Of a stretch of 64,000 bases of DNA, positions 1 to 9,348 are shown piece by piece. The stretch's first letter is position 1. Each line of letters opens with the position of its first letter. The stretch covers positions 1-64,000 of the forward strand of contig JAGYLB010000085.1 in the NCBI GenBank assembly GCA_018401055.1, in the 5' to 3' direction. Below the pieces are notes generated by a model. That model worked only from the letters and a program-made list of their open reading frames with translations, had not been told where the DNA came from and did not search any database. This stretch comes from Roseicyclus sp. GTDB lineage: Bacteria; Pseudomonadota; Alphaproteobacteria; Rhodobacterales; Rhodobacteraceae. The position numbers were made by a program, and so were the translations under genes.

Positions 1-1075
1 TCAGTCCCGTGGTCTCGGTGTCGATGGCAACCTCGCCCCGCGCCATGGCCCGGTCGATCCACACCTGAAGGGCTGCCGCATCGCGCACCACCTCATAGGT
101 GCTTCGGTCGATGGGCGGCATCGCGGGCGCATCGCCCTCGGCCGGTTCGGCACCGCGCGGATCGGTGTCGGGGATGGCGGGTGCCTCGACACCCAGACCA
201 TCCGCGATACGCTTGGTCAGCGTGCGGAACTCCATCTTGCCGAGGAATTCCAGCAGCACCTGCGCGTCGGGCTCCAGCACCTCCAGATCGTCCAGCGTCT
301 CGGCCATGGGCACCCGGTCGTCGAGCGTCACCAGCTTCTTGGACAGCCGGATCTGGTCGGCAAACTCGATCAGGGTCTGGCGGCGCTTGGGTTGGGGAAC
401 CTCATCCGCCCTCTCAAGAAGGGTCTCCAGATCCCCGAATTCATTGATCAAAAGCGCCGCCGTCTTGATCCCGATGCCCGGCGCGCCGGGGATGTTGTCG
501 ACGCTGTCGCCCGCGAGCGCCTGCACATCGACCACCCGGTCTGGGCCGACGCCGAACTTGGCCTCGACCCCCTCGGCGTCGATGCGCAGGTTCTTCATGG
601 CGTCGAACATCTCGACGCCCCCGCCGACCAACTGCATCAGGTCCTTGTCCGACGAGATGATCGTTACCCGCCCCCCCGCCTCGCGCGCCTGCCGGGCGAG
701 CGTGGCGATGATGTCATCGGCCTCATAGTTCTCCAGCTCCAGACAGGCGAGGTTGAAGGCCCGCGTCGCCTCGCGAGTCAGGGGTATCTGGGGACGCAGA
801 TCCTCGGGCATCGCCTCGCGGTTGGCCTTGTAGAGATCGTACATGTCGTTGCGGAAGGTGTGGCTGCCCTTGTCGAAGACGACCGCCGCATGGGTCGGCG
901 CGTCGGGGCCGGTATTGGCCTCGATCATGCGGTGGATCATGTTGCAAAAGCCCGACACCGCCCCGATGGGCAACCCGTCGGATTTGCGCGTCAAGGGGGG
1001 CAGCGCGTGATAGGCGCGAAAGATGAAGGCCGAGCCGTCGACCAGATGCAGGTGATGTCCCTTGCCGAATGCCAT
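1..1075 (-). CDS. polA: DNA polymerase I, N-terminal 358 residues (runs off the window edge)
   Basis: The reading frame is open without a shift from the ATG at 1075 to base 1. Residues 1 to about 280 form the 5'-3' exonuclease (flap nuclease) domain: it opens with HLVDGSAFIFRAYHAL, has the acidic block ENYEADDIIATLA, and carries the helix-3-turn-helix segment DSVDNIPGAPGIGIKTA. The last visible residues read AIDTETTGL, which is the Exo I (DxE) motif opening the 3'-5' proofreading domain, so this enzyme probably keeps proofreading. The polymerase domain lies outside the window. Pol I fills gaps and removes RNA primers during lagging-strand synthesis and repair. A 72-base gap separates it from the next gene, also on the minus strand. 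Confidence 0.95.
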   Translation of the reverse strand, partial: MAFGKGHHLHLVDGSAFIFRAYHALPPLTRKSDGLPIGAVSGFCNMIHRMIEANTGPDAPTHAAVVFDKGSHTFRNDMYDLYKANREAMPEDLRPQIPLTREATRAFNLACLELENYEADDIIATLARQAREAGGRVTIISSDKDLMQLVGGGVEMFDAMKNLRIDAEGVEAKFGVGPDRVVDVQALAGDSVDNIPGAPGIGIKTAALLINEFGDLETLLERADEVPQPKRRQTLIEFADQIRLSKKLVTLDDRVPMAETLDDLEVLEPDAQVLLEFLGKMEFRTLTKRIADGLGVEAPAIPDTDPRGAEPAEGDAPAMPPIDRSTYEVVRDAAALQVWIDRAMARGEVAIDTETTGL

Positions 1076-1147
1076 GGTGTCCGCCTCGCCCCTGTCGTCG
1101 TCATACCCCTTAGGAAATGACGAAGGCGGGCGGCGAAGTCCAGCACC

Positions 1148-1619
1148 CTAGCCGCCGAAGCCTTCCGCAAAGCTGCCAAGGTTCTCGATGATCGCCACCA
1201 GAAGGACGACGCCGCAGATCAGCAAGGCCACCCACCAGAAGAGCTGGAACACGATGGCAGCCCCGCCCAACGCAGCCCCGTAGGCCGACAGACGCCAGCC
1301 CTCGCGGCGCAGGGCCGCGACCATGCCAAGCACCACCGCGACGACGCCGAGGATCGGGGTGAGGGTCGCCAGCACCCGGTCAATGTCCCAACCGCGCGGC
1401 GCGGGCACGGGCTGTGCCGCACCCTCGGCCGAACGGCGCGCGGCGGCCCAGCATGTCCCCCGCGATCTCGCCGATGGCGGTCCCGACCGAGGGTTGCGGG
1501 GCAAAGGGGCCGGCAAAAATCACAAGCATCGCCAGTACCAAGGCAAACGCCCCGGCCAAAAGCGATGCGTAGCCCCAAACAGGGGTCGGGGTCGATGGAT
1601 CGGCTGTCGACACAGGCAA
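1148..1619 (-). CDS. Small inner-membrane protein of unknown function (one frameshift near 1436)
   Basis: I do not recognise the family. Two overlapping frames join into about 157 residues. The first part begins MPVSTADPSTPTPVWGY and holds one membrane span (SLLAGAFALVLAMLVIFAG). After a shift near 1430-1440 the chain continues through two further hydrophobic stretches (TPILGVVAVVLGMVAAL and FQLFWWVALLICGVVLLVAII) and ends ENLGSFAEGFGG. The total length is a multiple of three plus one, so removing one base restores a single protein with three or four membrane spans. No catalytic motif is visible. It lies between polA and a zinc-finger gene on the same strand with no overlap. Confidence 0.6.
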
Positions 1620-1694
1620 GACCTTTCGGTTCGCGGATGCTTGTCCGATCCTTACCGGGAAAATTTGTCAGAACTTGGGCCAGATCGCCCCGGA

Positions 1695-1886
1695 TCAGTC
1701 GGGCCGGTCCGCGGTGTCCACAAAATCGGCGTGGATGAATTTCTTGTCGCAATAGCCGCATTCGACCCAGCCGCGGTCGGGCGGGATCGAAAGCCAGACC
1801 CGCGGATGCCCCAGCGCCCCCCCGCCCCCGTCGCAGGCGATGCGATGTGAAGTGACGATTTCGGTTTCGGGCGGGGCGATGGGCAT
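1695..1886 (-). CDS. CHCC-type zinc-finger domain protein (63 aa)
   Basis: A small protein starting [13 protein letters not shown] and ending in FVDTADRPD. The spacing [14 protein letters not shown] and [11 protein letters not shown] gives one Cys, one His and a closing CxxC. That is the zf-CHCC pattern of the bacterial homologues of mitochondrial complex I subunit NDUFS6. The family is a zinc-binding accessory domain; its bacterial role is not firmly known. The ATG at 1886 is chosen because it gives the usual length of about 60 residues. A longer open frame upstream belongs to the frameshifted HIT gene. Confidence 0.8.
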   Translation of the reverse strand: MPIAPPETEIVTSHRIACDGGGGALGHPRVWLSIPPDRGWVECGYCDKKFIHADFVDTADRPD

Positions 1887-1966
1887 GGGTCTGTCCTCGA
1901 CTGCGGTCCTTGGGCGGATATGGCAGGTTGCGCCTGACCGGACAAGCCCGGGGCTCGGCGGCCGCC

Positions 1967-2351
1967 TCAGTCGGGTTTTTGCAGCATCCGACCCAAGGGA
2001 CGGCCCGACAGGATATGGACGTGGTAATGCGGCACCTCTTGCACCGCGACCTCGCCCGCGTTGGAGATGGTGCGATAGCCCTGCCCGCCCATGCCGGGCT
2101 GCAACCCTTTGTCGGCGCAGATGCGGCCCAACGTGCGCCAGAAATCGACGATCTCGGCCTCCGGACGCGTCCAGCGCGAAATGATCGGCGCAGACATAGG
2201 GCCCCTTGGGGATCACCAGCACATGAACAGGCGCTTGCGGATAGATGTCGTCAAAGGCCAGCGTGTGGTCGGTTTCCATCACGGTCCTGTTGGGGATTTC
2301 GCCGCGCAGGATCTTTGCGAAAATGTTCTGGGGATCATAGGCATAGGGCAT
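1967..2351 (-). CDS. HIT family (histidine triad) nucleotide-binding hydrolase, one frameshift near 2160
   Basis: The protein begins [20 protein letters not shown], typical of the Hint branch of HIT proteins, which hydrolyse purine nucleoside phosphoramidates in the cytoplasm. The nucleotide-binding stretch [22 protein letters not shown] is in the first frame. The histidine triad [13 protein letters not shown] is in a second frame near the C terminus. The switch is at about 2158-2170, where one extra base in a GGAGG run breaks the frame; its removal yields about 127 residues, the usual length. It follows the glycosyltransferase gene by only 15 bases and may be cotranscribed with it. Confidence 0.88.
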
Positions 2352-2366
2352 CGCGGAGGGTCCTTG

Positions 2367-3946
2367 TCAGTCAGCGAAGAGATAGGGGATTTGCGCAAGA
2401 TCTTGCCCGACATCGGGCGGCACGTCGAAGAAATCGGCCATGACGGTGGCGTTCTCGGCGGTCGCACGGTCCTGACGGACGCGCCAGTGACGGGGAAATT
2501 CGGCCTCTCGGATGCGGATCGCCTCATCCGCGAATTCATGGCGCAACGTCGGCAACATGCGCGAGATCACCTCGCCGGGCGTATCGGCCGCCGCCAGCCC
2601 GACGCGATGCGCATGGCCGACCAGATACTGGTCGTCAAAGACGCATTGCAGCTCGAGGATGCGGGCATTGGCGCGATCCGACATGAAATCCTGCATCAAG
2701 CCGATATTGCCGGGGTCCAGACAGATCATCAGCTTGTCGGTGTCGTAATAGTCGAACAGCATCCGCATCAGCGCCCGGCGGTGGCGGTTGCGCTTTTCCA
2801 GCGTGCGCTCGATGCCGCCCAGATGGGGCACGGCGCAATTGGCCTCATCGAACAGGTATTCGACGCCTCGGATATCCAGCCGGTCCGAGGCAGCGTGCAG
2901 CAAGCGCTTGGCGACATGCCATTTCTTGCACACGATCATGTAGAGGTTGCGGTCAGGCCCCAGAGTGCTTTCGCGTTCCCAAAACCGCGTGCCGTAGCGT
3001 TTGCCGATCCGCCCGCGCCCGGTCAGGAAGGCGTGCAGCTTTTCGCCTTCCTGGCTGGTGGCGAAATCGACGCGGTCCGATTGCCACAGCGCGCCCAGCC
3101 GTTCCTTGAGCAAACTCGCCTCGGGGCTGATCTTGCGCGCGAAGAGATAACCTTGGGAAACCAGCAGGTCATACTGGTCGTTGTAGAAGCTTACGGGCAT
3201 ACCGTAATCGCTGAACATCTTGAAGGTCAGCGTGCGGCTTTCGATCTCGCGCTCCGGGACAAGGTGGCGCACAAGCGTTTGGAAAAACGTCTCGTCGGGG
3301 ATCCAGGTCGTCGAAAAAAACCGGACCACGTCGCGGCGCTGGCGACAGAACTCGAGGATCTTCTCGATGGTGCGGCGGCGCAGGCACCACCACTGACTTC
3401 CGATCATCACCTCGATATCGGGGGGATCCGGCGGGTCAGGCCCAAGGCCTTCTGCAGCTCGAAGCTGCGGTAGAACAGCCATTTCTGCGTGCGTTCATTG
3501 AACCAGTGGCGGTAGATCAGGCGTTCTTCCTTGAAGCCGGTCTTGATCCAGTCAGAGCTGTGGAAATCGAAGCTTTCGACATAGTCGCGGTCATGCGCGT
3601 CAAGGAAACGGTGCGCATAGGCCGCCGATTTCACCGGCAGGCAGTCGCCCGAGAGCATGTAGAAATGGGTGGCGTCGGCAAAACGCTCCTCGGCCACCTC
3701 GAGCGCGTAGAGCGTGGCCTGAACAAGGCTCCAGGCACCCCAACCGCATTTGATGCCGCTAGGCGAGGCGAAACAGACCGAAGGATTGGCCGCCAGCGCC
3801 TCGGTGATCGCGGCGTAATCGGCCACCTTGGACCGAGCGTCGAAATGGATCGCGACATAATCTCCGGTCGCGGTCAGCCGTTCGGCCTGCCGGATGATGG
3901 CAGCCGGGTCCTTGTGGCAAAGGAGGATGAAAGCAATCTTCGCCAT
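2367..3946 (-). CDS. Core-2/I-branching-like (GT14-type) glycosyltransferase with C-terminal extension, one frameshift at 3420-3425
   Basis: The N-terminal part starts MAKIAFILLCHKDPAAII and contains VAIHFDARSK and the acceptor segment HFYMLSGDCLPVKS, as in beta-1,6-N-acetylglucosaminyltransferase-like proteins of the Core-2/I-branching family. The second half (IEVMIGSQWWCLRRRTIEKIL onward) matches the conserved middle of that family. It is followed by a long C-terminal domain that I recall only from Rhodobacterales, where it is annotated as a DUF next to GT14. The two halves meet at a run of six G at 3420-3425; seven would restore PPDIEVMIG. The product, about 526 residues, probably transfers a sugar in capsule or exopolysaccharide synthesis. 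It is divergent from a sulfotransferase. The start at 3946 gives the family N terminus, although no strong ribosome site is seen. Confidence 0.82.
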
Positions 3947-4091
3947 GCGTGAAACAACTGGCCTCAACCGTCCGTTATTGTTTGAAGCTACATACCTAAC
4001 GGAGATTGAAGACGCACGTGTTCTTTGATCTTTAGGGTTATGTGTCGTAAGGGCGCCCCATGTGGGCATGGTCGATCAAGAGGCGAAAAGT

Positions 4092-4910
4092 ATGGGGTTT
4101 CCCGGAACCTGGATGACGGAAAGCGAAAGCGTGGTCTACCGCGTGGTGCCCAAATGCGCCTGTTCGACGATCGGCCAGATCATGTATTATTCGGACAACG
4201 GCGTCTATTTCGACGGCGACATCCATGACGCGACAGGCGGCATGCACAAATGGTCGCTCGACACCAGCCAGCCGGTGATCGAACGCTCTGTACGGGGCCG
4301 CAAGACCTATACCTTCACCTGTGTGCGCAACCCATATACCCGTATCCTGTCATCGTTTTTCGACAAGATCTGCGGCATCCAGCGCAACGGTAAGCGTTAC
4401 CGGGGCAACATGGTGCCGCTGTTGATCCAGAAATACGGGATCGAGGTCGGCGGCGAGGACGGCAAGGGCGAGTTCGACCAGATCGCGTCGTTCCGCCGCT
4501 TCTTGCTGTTCACGCGCGACACCATCCGCTGGCGCCGCCCGATGGAACCCGACATCCACTGGTCGGCGATGGCAGGCCATGTCTCGACACTGGTCGTGAA
4601 TGGTGGGCGCTACAACAACATCTTCTGGACCGAGAAGTTCAACGAAGGCATGCAATCGGTGCTCGACGCGATCGAGGTCAAGTATCCCGTCGACCTTAAA
4701 CAGGTGCCCCGCTTCAATGAAAGCGAGGGGCACGGGCCCAAGCGTCTGCATCCGGTCGAAGATTACTTCGACGATTTGTCGATGCATCTGGTCTACGAGA
4801 TCTACCACCGCGATTTCGACCTGTTCAAATACGACTTCGAGAATCCCGCCAACAAGATGCCCGTCGGTGAGATCGACCTCGATGAAGTGCACGCCAAGCT
4901 GGGCGACTGA
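4092..4910 (+). CDS. Sulfotransferase family 2 (NodH/carbohydrate sulfotransferase-like)
   Basis: An intact 272-residue protein. VVPKCACSTIGQI (about residues 19-31) is the 5'-phosphosulfate loop and CVRNPYTRILSSFFDK (about residues 80-96) is the 3'-phosphate loop; together they bind the donor PAPS. The family moves a sulfate group to a sugar hydroxyl. The ATG at 4092 is preferred over the GTG at 4062 or ATG at 4068 because GAGG stands eight bases before it. The divergent neighbour is a glycosyltransferase, so the pair probably builds a sulfated surface glycan. The acceptor cannot be read from sequence. The 145-base divergent spacer must hold both promoters. Confidence 0.85.
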   Translation: MGFPGTWMTESESVVYRVVPKCACSTIGQIMYYSDNGVYFDGDIHDATGGMHKWSLDTSQPVIERSVRGRKTYTFTCVRNPYTRILSSFFDKICGIQRNGKRYRGNMVPLLIQKYGIEVGGEDGKGEFDQIASFRRFLLFTRDTIRWRRPMEPDIHWSAMAGHVSTLVVNGGRYNNIFWTEKFNEGMQSVLDAIEVKYPVDLKQVPRFNESEGHGPKRLHPVEDYFDDLSMHLVYEIYHRDFDLFKYDFENPANKMPVGEIDLDEVHAKLGD

Positions 4911-4926
4911 CGCCCCGCAGGGGCGT
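4910..4926 (+). terminator. Short GC hairpin just after the sulfotransferase stop
   Basis: ACGCCCC and GGGGCGT form a seven-base-pair stem around a GCA loop, beginning at the last base of the stop codon. No T run follows, so termination may be weak or may depend on other factors. Confidence 0.45.
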
Positions 4927-5045
4927 TGCATGAAGGCCGCAATTTACGCTGAGGCATGGGGCTTGCGGGCAAACGGCGTTGCGCCGTGGCCGGTCGCCTG
5001 CCATTGTTCCATGATTATTTGATCAAATTCATATTCGGAGATGTC

Positions 5046-6287
5046 ATGACCTCCATCAGAACCGGGTTCGCTGCGGCGCTTCTTGCCACTGCCATGGTCG
5101 TGCCGGTGGCCGCCACCGCCCAGTCCGCTGCGCTGGAAAGCCAGCGGCAAGTCGTCTTTGCGCAGTTGCTCGCGGCGCCTGCCGACCGCGCGTTGATGAT
5201 GCAATACGCCCGCCTGTCCGTACAGATGCGCGATTTCGAGGCAGCCGCCGCCGTACGCTGGAGCGTTTCCTCGACCTCGACCCCGACGATGCAGCGGCGC
5301 GGGTGGAACTGGCCACGGCTTATTTCGCGCTCGGTGCCTATGAGGTGGCCGAGTACCATCTTGCGGCAGCCGCCGCGCTCGGGTGGGCTTACGCGCGAAC
5401 AAGCCGCCGAGGTCGCCCGCTACCGCGAGGAGACCGAGGCGCGGCAAGGCCCCCACCAGATCGCCGGGCGGATCGCGCTGGGTCAATCCTGGGCGCGCGA
5501 GACCGACCAGAGCGGGATTTTCGGCACAGCGCAGCTGGGCTGGCGGTTCGACATGGGCGGGCCTAACGCTCATGTCTGGCTCACGCAAATGGCCTTTTCG
5601 CGCTACAGCCCCGACGAGATCGGCTTCGACGACCGCACGACCACGCGGCTGCGCTCGGGCCCGGAATTCCGGCTGACGGGCGACTCCTATGGCCCGCGCC
5701 TGCAGCCCTATCTGGAACTGGTTTGGATCGAAGAGGACGATGGCTTCGGCTTTGTGCGGCAAGACAGCTCGGTCGCCTTGGGCTTTGCCTATCAGAACCC
5801 GCACAACGCCTTCTGGACGAGTTATGCCGATGTACAGGTCGGCCGTGGGGATCGCGATTCCTTCGGGTTTGTCGTCGATTTCGATTTCCGGGAGGTCAGC
5901 CTTGGCCTTACCTATCGTCCGTCGCGCGAAACCCGCATCAGGGGCACGCTCGGTTGGCGGGACGAGGATGTCGACGACGGGTTTTCGACCTACGAGACAT
6001 CTACCACCCTCAGGCTAGAGGCGCTGCACAGTTTCGACACCGGGTGGCAGGCCCTGCCCCGCCGCTGGGAGGCGCGCGGCTGGATCCAGCGCGAAAACGT
6101 GGAGCAAGGCGACAGTTTCGGCATGTTCGGCGATTTCACCGACACCGGCTATGGCCTTGGCCTGCGCGCCTTCATGACCGACGAGCTGTTCGTCGAAGCG
6201 CGCGGTGCGCGGCTGGAGCGCGAGGACAGCTTCGGCTTTGCCACGCCCGAAACCGTCTATTCCCTGCAAATCGGATGGGAGTTCTGA
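5046..6287 (+). CDS. Outer-membrane beta-barrel protein with N-terminal TPR-like helices (SlaM/DUF560-like), two compensating shifts
   Basis: The protein opens with a signal peptide (AALLATAMVVPVAATAQS). An alpha-helical segment follows: AQLLAAPADRALMMQYARLSVQMRDFEAA continues, in another frame between about 5255 and 5382, as ELATAYFALGAYEVAEYHL, a TPR-type pair. From residue 140 or so the chain is a run of alternating amphipathic strands rich in Arg, Tyr and Asp (LGQSWARETDQSGIF, GRGDRDSFGFVVDFDF) and it ends YSLQIGWEF, the aromatic C terminus of a barrel recognised by the BAM machine. The architecture resembles surface lipoprotein assembly modifiers, which export proteins or lipoproteins across the outer membrane. 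The next gene, encoding a FecR-domain protein, starts two bases after its stop. Confidence 0.75.
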   Translation: MTSIRTGFAAALLATAMVVPVAATAQSAALESQRQVVFAQLLAAPADRALMMQYARLSVQMRDFEAAAAVRWSVSSTSTPTMQRRGWNWPRLISRSVPMRWPSTILRQPPRSGGLTREQAAEVARYREETEARQGPHQIAGRIALGQSWARETDQSGIFGTAQLGWRFDMGGPNAHVWLTQMAFSRYSPDEIGFDDRTTTRLRSGPEFRLTGDSYGPRLQPYLELVWIEEDDGFGFVRQDSSVALGFAYQNPHNAFWTSYADVQVGRGDRDSFGFVVDFDFREVSLGLTYRPSRETRIRGTLGWRDEDVDDGFSTYETSTTLRLEALHSFDTGWQALPRRWEARGWIQRENVEQGDSFGMFGDFTDTGYGLGLRAFMTDELFVEARGARLEREDSFGFATPETVYSLQIGWEF

Positions 6288-6289
6288 GG

Positions 6290-7108
6290 ATGCGTCCCTT
6301 TTTCCGCCTCGCCCCCGCCCTGATCGCCACCGCCCTCGCCCTGCCCGCAGGCGCGCAGCAGATCGGCACCGTCGCCTCAAGCGAACCCACCTTGCGCGGC
6401 ACGCCGCCGGGGGTCGCCACGCGGACGCTGGCGCTTGGCACCGGGCTGATCGCCGATGAAACCGTGGCCAGTTCCGCCAGCGGGCGGGGGCAATTGCTGT
6501 TTCTCGACCAGTCGACCCTCAGCCTTGCGCCCAACACCACCATCGTGCTGGATCGTTTCGTCTATGACCCCGCAAGCGGCGCGGGGCAGATCGGCCTGTC
6601 GCTGACTGAAGGTGCGTTGCGCTTCATCGGCGGCACGCTGTCGCGCCAGCAAGAGGCGGTGATCACCACTCCTACGGCCGCCATCGGCATCCGGGGGTCG
6701 ACCGCGCTGGTGCTGCATCAAGACGGGCGGACCTATGCGATTTTCGTCGCGGGTCGGCGGATGTGCATCATCGTGGATGGCACGCGGACCTGCACCAGCC
6801 GGCAGGGCGGCGTGCTGTCCGAGGACGGCTATCTCGGCGCGGTCTCACCAGGGTTCCTGTCCCGTCTGCTGATCCTGATCGACGGGCTGCCGCGACCCGG
6901 CACGGGCACCGGGCCCGGCACGGGGGTCAACACACCCAACCCGGCCGAACGCGGTCCGGTCTCGACAATCGGCGAGGAATTCGATCCGCAGATCTTCGAG
7001 GATGATTTCACCCTTGATGAGATCTTCGAGTTTCTGGGCGGCGGCAACGGTGAAACTGGGGGGGGTGACCCGGATCCCTGCCTGATCGACCCGACGCTCT
7101 GCCCCTGA
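6290..7108 (+). CDS. Secreted FecR-domain protein
   Basis: An intact 272-residue protein beginning MRPFFRLAPALIATALALPAGAQ, a clean Sec signal peptide. Residues 25 to about 160 form a FecR-type domain: an ASEPTLRG-type opening, the segment GRGQLLFLDQSTLSLAPNT, a repeated charged strand block, and the hallmark VITTPTAAIGIRGST. Unlike true FecR it has no membrane anchor to couple with a sigma factor; it is predicted to be periplasmic. The C terminus is Gly/Pro rich then acidic (FEDDFTLDEIFEFLGGG). It starts two bases after the barrel gene and converges on the CHASE2 cyclase gene 12 bases away. Similar FecR proteins often sit with CHASE2 cyclases. Confidence 0.85.
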   Translation: MRPFFRLAPALIATALALPAGAQQIGTVASSEPTLRGTPPGVATRTLALGTGLIADETVASSASGRGQLLFLDQSTLSLAPNTTIVLDRFVYDPASGAGQIGLSLTEGALRFIGGTLSRQQEAVITTPTAAIGIRGSTALVLHQDGRTYAIFVAGRRMCIIVDGTRTCTSRQGGVLSEDGYLGAVSPGFLSRLLILIDGLPRPGTGTGPGTGVNTPNPAERGPVSTIGEEFDPQIFEDDFTLDEIFEFLGGGNGETGGGDPDPCLIDPTLCP

Positions 7109-7120
7109 GCGTCCGGAGCC

Positions 7121-9319
7121 TCAGCGTTTGGCCAAGGCCCGTTCCGCCCCGTCCCATCCGGGCGGGGGCGGGTTGCGCAGAAAGGCGGCGATCCGATCGA
7201 GGTAAAGCTGCGCCAGACGGGGCGTATCGCAAAACGGCAGCTCCATCGCGGCGAGATCGGTGAAGCGATCCTCGGCCGTGGTCCAGTTGCGGTTGAGGTA
7301 GGCGGTCCGCGCGGTGGCGAGCGTGGCGGCGAAATCCTCCAGCCTCGGTGTAGTCTCGGGCAGGACCAGATGCACCGGCGTGGCACCGCGCAGGCCTTTG
7401 GCCGCGATCAGGTCCAGTTGCACGGCGCGCAGGCCCGCGGGCAGATGGGCCGCACTCGCATCGCCCACGCAATTGGGCACGCCATAGAGCCGTGTCAGCC
7501 CCTCCAGCCGGGCCGCAAGCGTCACGCTGTCGCCGATCGCTGTATAGCTCAACCGGTCGCGCGACCCCATCAGCCCGACCGAGGCCGGGCCGGTGTTGAT
7601 GCCGATGCCGAAGGCGACGGGTGGCAGCCCCCTCGGCTACCAGCGCGGCATTGGCCCGCGTGGCCGCCGCCTCGATCCCCGCCAGCGCGCGCAGGCCAGC
7701 CTCCGCATGGTCGGGCCGTGCGATGGGCGCGTTCCAGAACGCCATCACTGCGTCACCCATGAACTTGTCGATCGTGGCGCCCGCATCGACCAGCGCCTCG
7801 GCCAGCGCGGACAGCCATGTGTTGACCAGCCGCACCACACGCTCGGGGGGCATGCCTTCGGTCACGGTGGAAAAGCCGCGCATGTCGATGAAGATGATGG
7901 TCAATTCGCGCTCGGACCCTTCAGGGGTAAGGGCGGCGGCGGGGTTGGCCTCGATCCGGCCGATCAGTTCGGGCGGCAGGAAATAGGCGAAGCGCGCGCG
8001 GATCACGCGGCGTGCGCGGTCCTTGGCCAGATACCCCAGCGTCGTGCCCGGAACATAGACCATCAAGACGGTCAGAACCGGCAGCACAGGGTCGAACAGC
8101 AGGCCAAGGCGCGAAAGGCCAGAATGCCACCCAGAATGGCCGCCGACACCAGAAAAATGGCCGCTCCCAGACCCAGCACCGGGCGTTCGCGCAGCTGCAG
8201 CAGTGTCAGAGCCACACCGGCGAGGATGACCACCACAATCTCCAGCCCTGCCATCCAATCGGGGCGCGACAGGAAGTGACCCGCCACGATCTGCTCGATG
8301 ATCTCGGCATGCAGGGTGACGGCGGCGATCTGACCGTCAAGCGGCGTGGTGCGGATGTCGAAAAGCCCCTGCGCGGAGGATCCCACCAGCACGATCCGCC
8401 CGGCCAGCCGCGCCTGAAGCGCGGGGTCGATCCCGTCGGCCTCCAGAACCTCGGTCACTGAGGTCAGGCGCTCAGGCCTGTGGCCGGTGAAATGGATGCG
8501 AAAGGTGCCATCCGCCTCGACCGGATATTCCAGCGCGCCGGTGCGCATGGCGATAGCGGCCACCGTTCCGCCCGATACCTCGCCCGAGCCTTGGGTGGTG
8601 CGCAAGATGTGACCGCCCGCGCCTTGCGCCAGCCGCAGCACTTCGGCCGAGAGCGAGGGCATCAGCGTGCCACCGATATCGGTCACCATGGGCACGGTGC
8701 GCGTAACACCGTCGGCGTTGCGCCCAAGGCTGATGGTGCCAATCCCTGCAGCGGCCGCGGTCAGGTCGGGCAGGTTGGCGATGGCTGCCGGAAACCGGGT
8801 CAGCGACGCGGGCACATCCCCGTCACGGCGACGCCCGCGCGGGGCTGCGGCAAGACCCCTTCGGGCGCGCCTGCGACGCTCAGGACAACGGGCCGCCCGG
8901 TGATCGCCTCGGCAAAGCGGGCGTCATGCGGCACAAGGCCCAGATCGGGAAGCGCGGGCGGGATGCCGGTGGAAAAGCGGCTCCAGCTTTCGACGATGCG
9001 CTCGGGCGAGGTGCGATCGGGTTCGGGAAACAGAACGTCATAGCCCACCGCCACCGCGCCATGGTCGAACAGACGGTCGGTCAGCACGGCCATATAGCTG
9101 CGCGGCCAGGGCCATTGGCCATAGGCGGCCAGCGACGCCTCGTCGATGTCGATGATATGGACAGGGGGCCTGGCTGTCATAGGCGCGCGGGCTGAGGCGC
9201 TGGTAGCCGTCAAAGACGGCGTCTTGCACGCAGGCGAGCATGGGCAGGGCTAGCCAGACCAGCAGCACCATCAGCGCCGTCGCGCCAAGCCCGATGCCGA
9301 GAAACGCGCGCCGCATCAT
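7121..9319 (-). CDS. CHASE2-domain class III adenylate/guanylate cyclase, four frameshifts
   Basis: Joined frames give about 732 residues. After an N-terminal membrane helix (IGLGATALMVLLVWLALPML) comes an extracytoplasmic CHASE2 sensor with HIIDIDEASLAAYGQWPWPRS, AVGYDVLFPEPD and the closing RIVLVGSSAQGLFD. Several transmembrane helices follow (AGLEIVVVILAGVALTLLQL, AAIFLVSAAILGGILAF). The cyclase domain shows the metal Asp in IIFIDMRGFSTVTEG, the second Asp in IDKFMGDAVMAFWNAP, and YTAIGDSVTLAARLEG. A C-terminal helical tail ends ERALAKR. Frame changes lie near 9170, 8815, 8115 and 7625. The protein should make cAMP (or cGMP) in response to a periplasmic cue. Its neighbours are a FecR protein and a membrane cNMP-binding protein. 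Confidence 0.9.
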
Positions 9320-9348
9320 CTCGCCCGGCCTGCGCGCATCCGCGTCAC

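Noticed and set aside
4062..4091. GTG at 4062 or ATG at 4068 as the sulfotransferase start
   Set aside because: Neither has a ribosome site, whereas the ATG at 4092 has GAGG at good spacing and gives the family N terminus.
7121..9319. The cyclase gene as a true pseudogene
   Set aside because: All catalytic residues are kept across the four frames and the net length is a multiple of three, so sequence error is more likely than decay.
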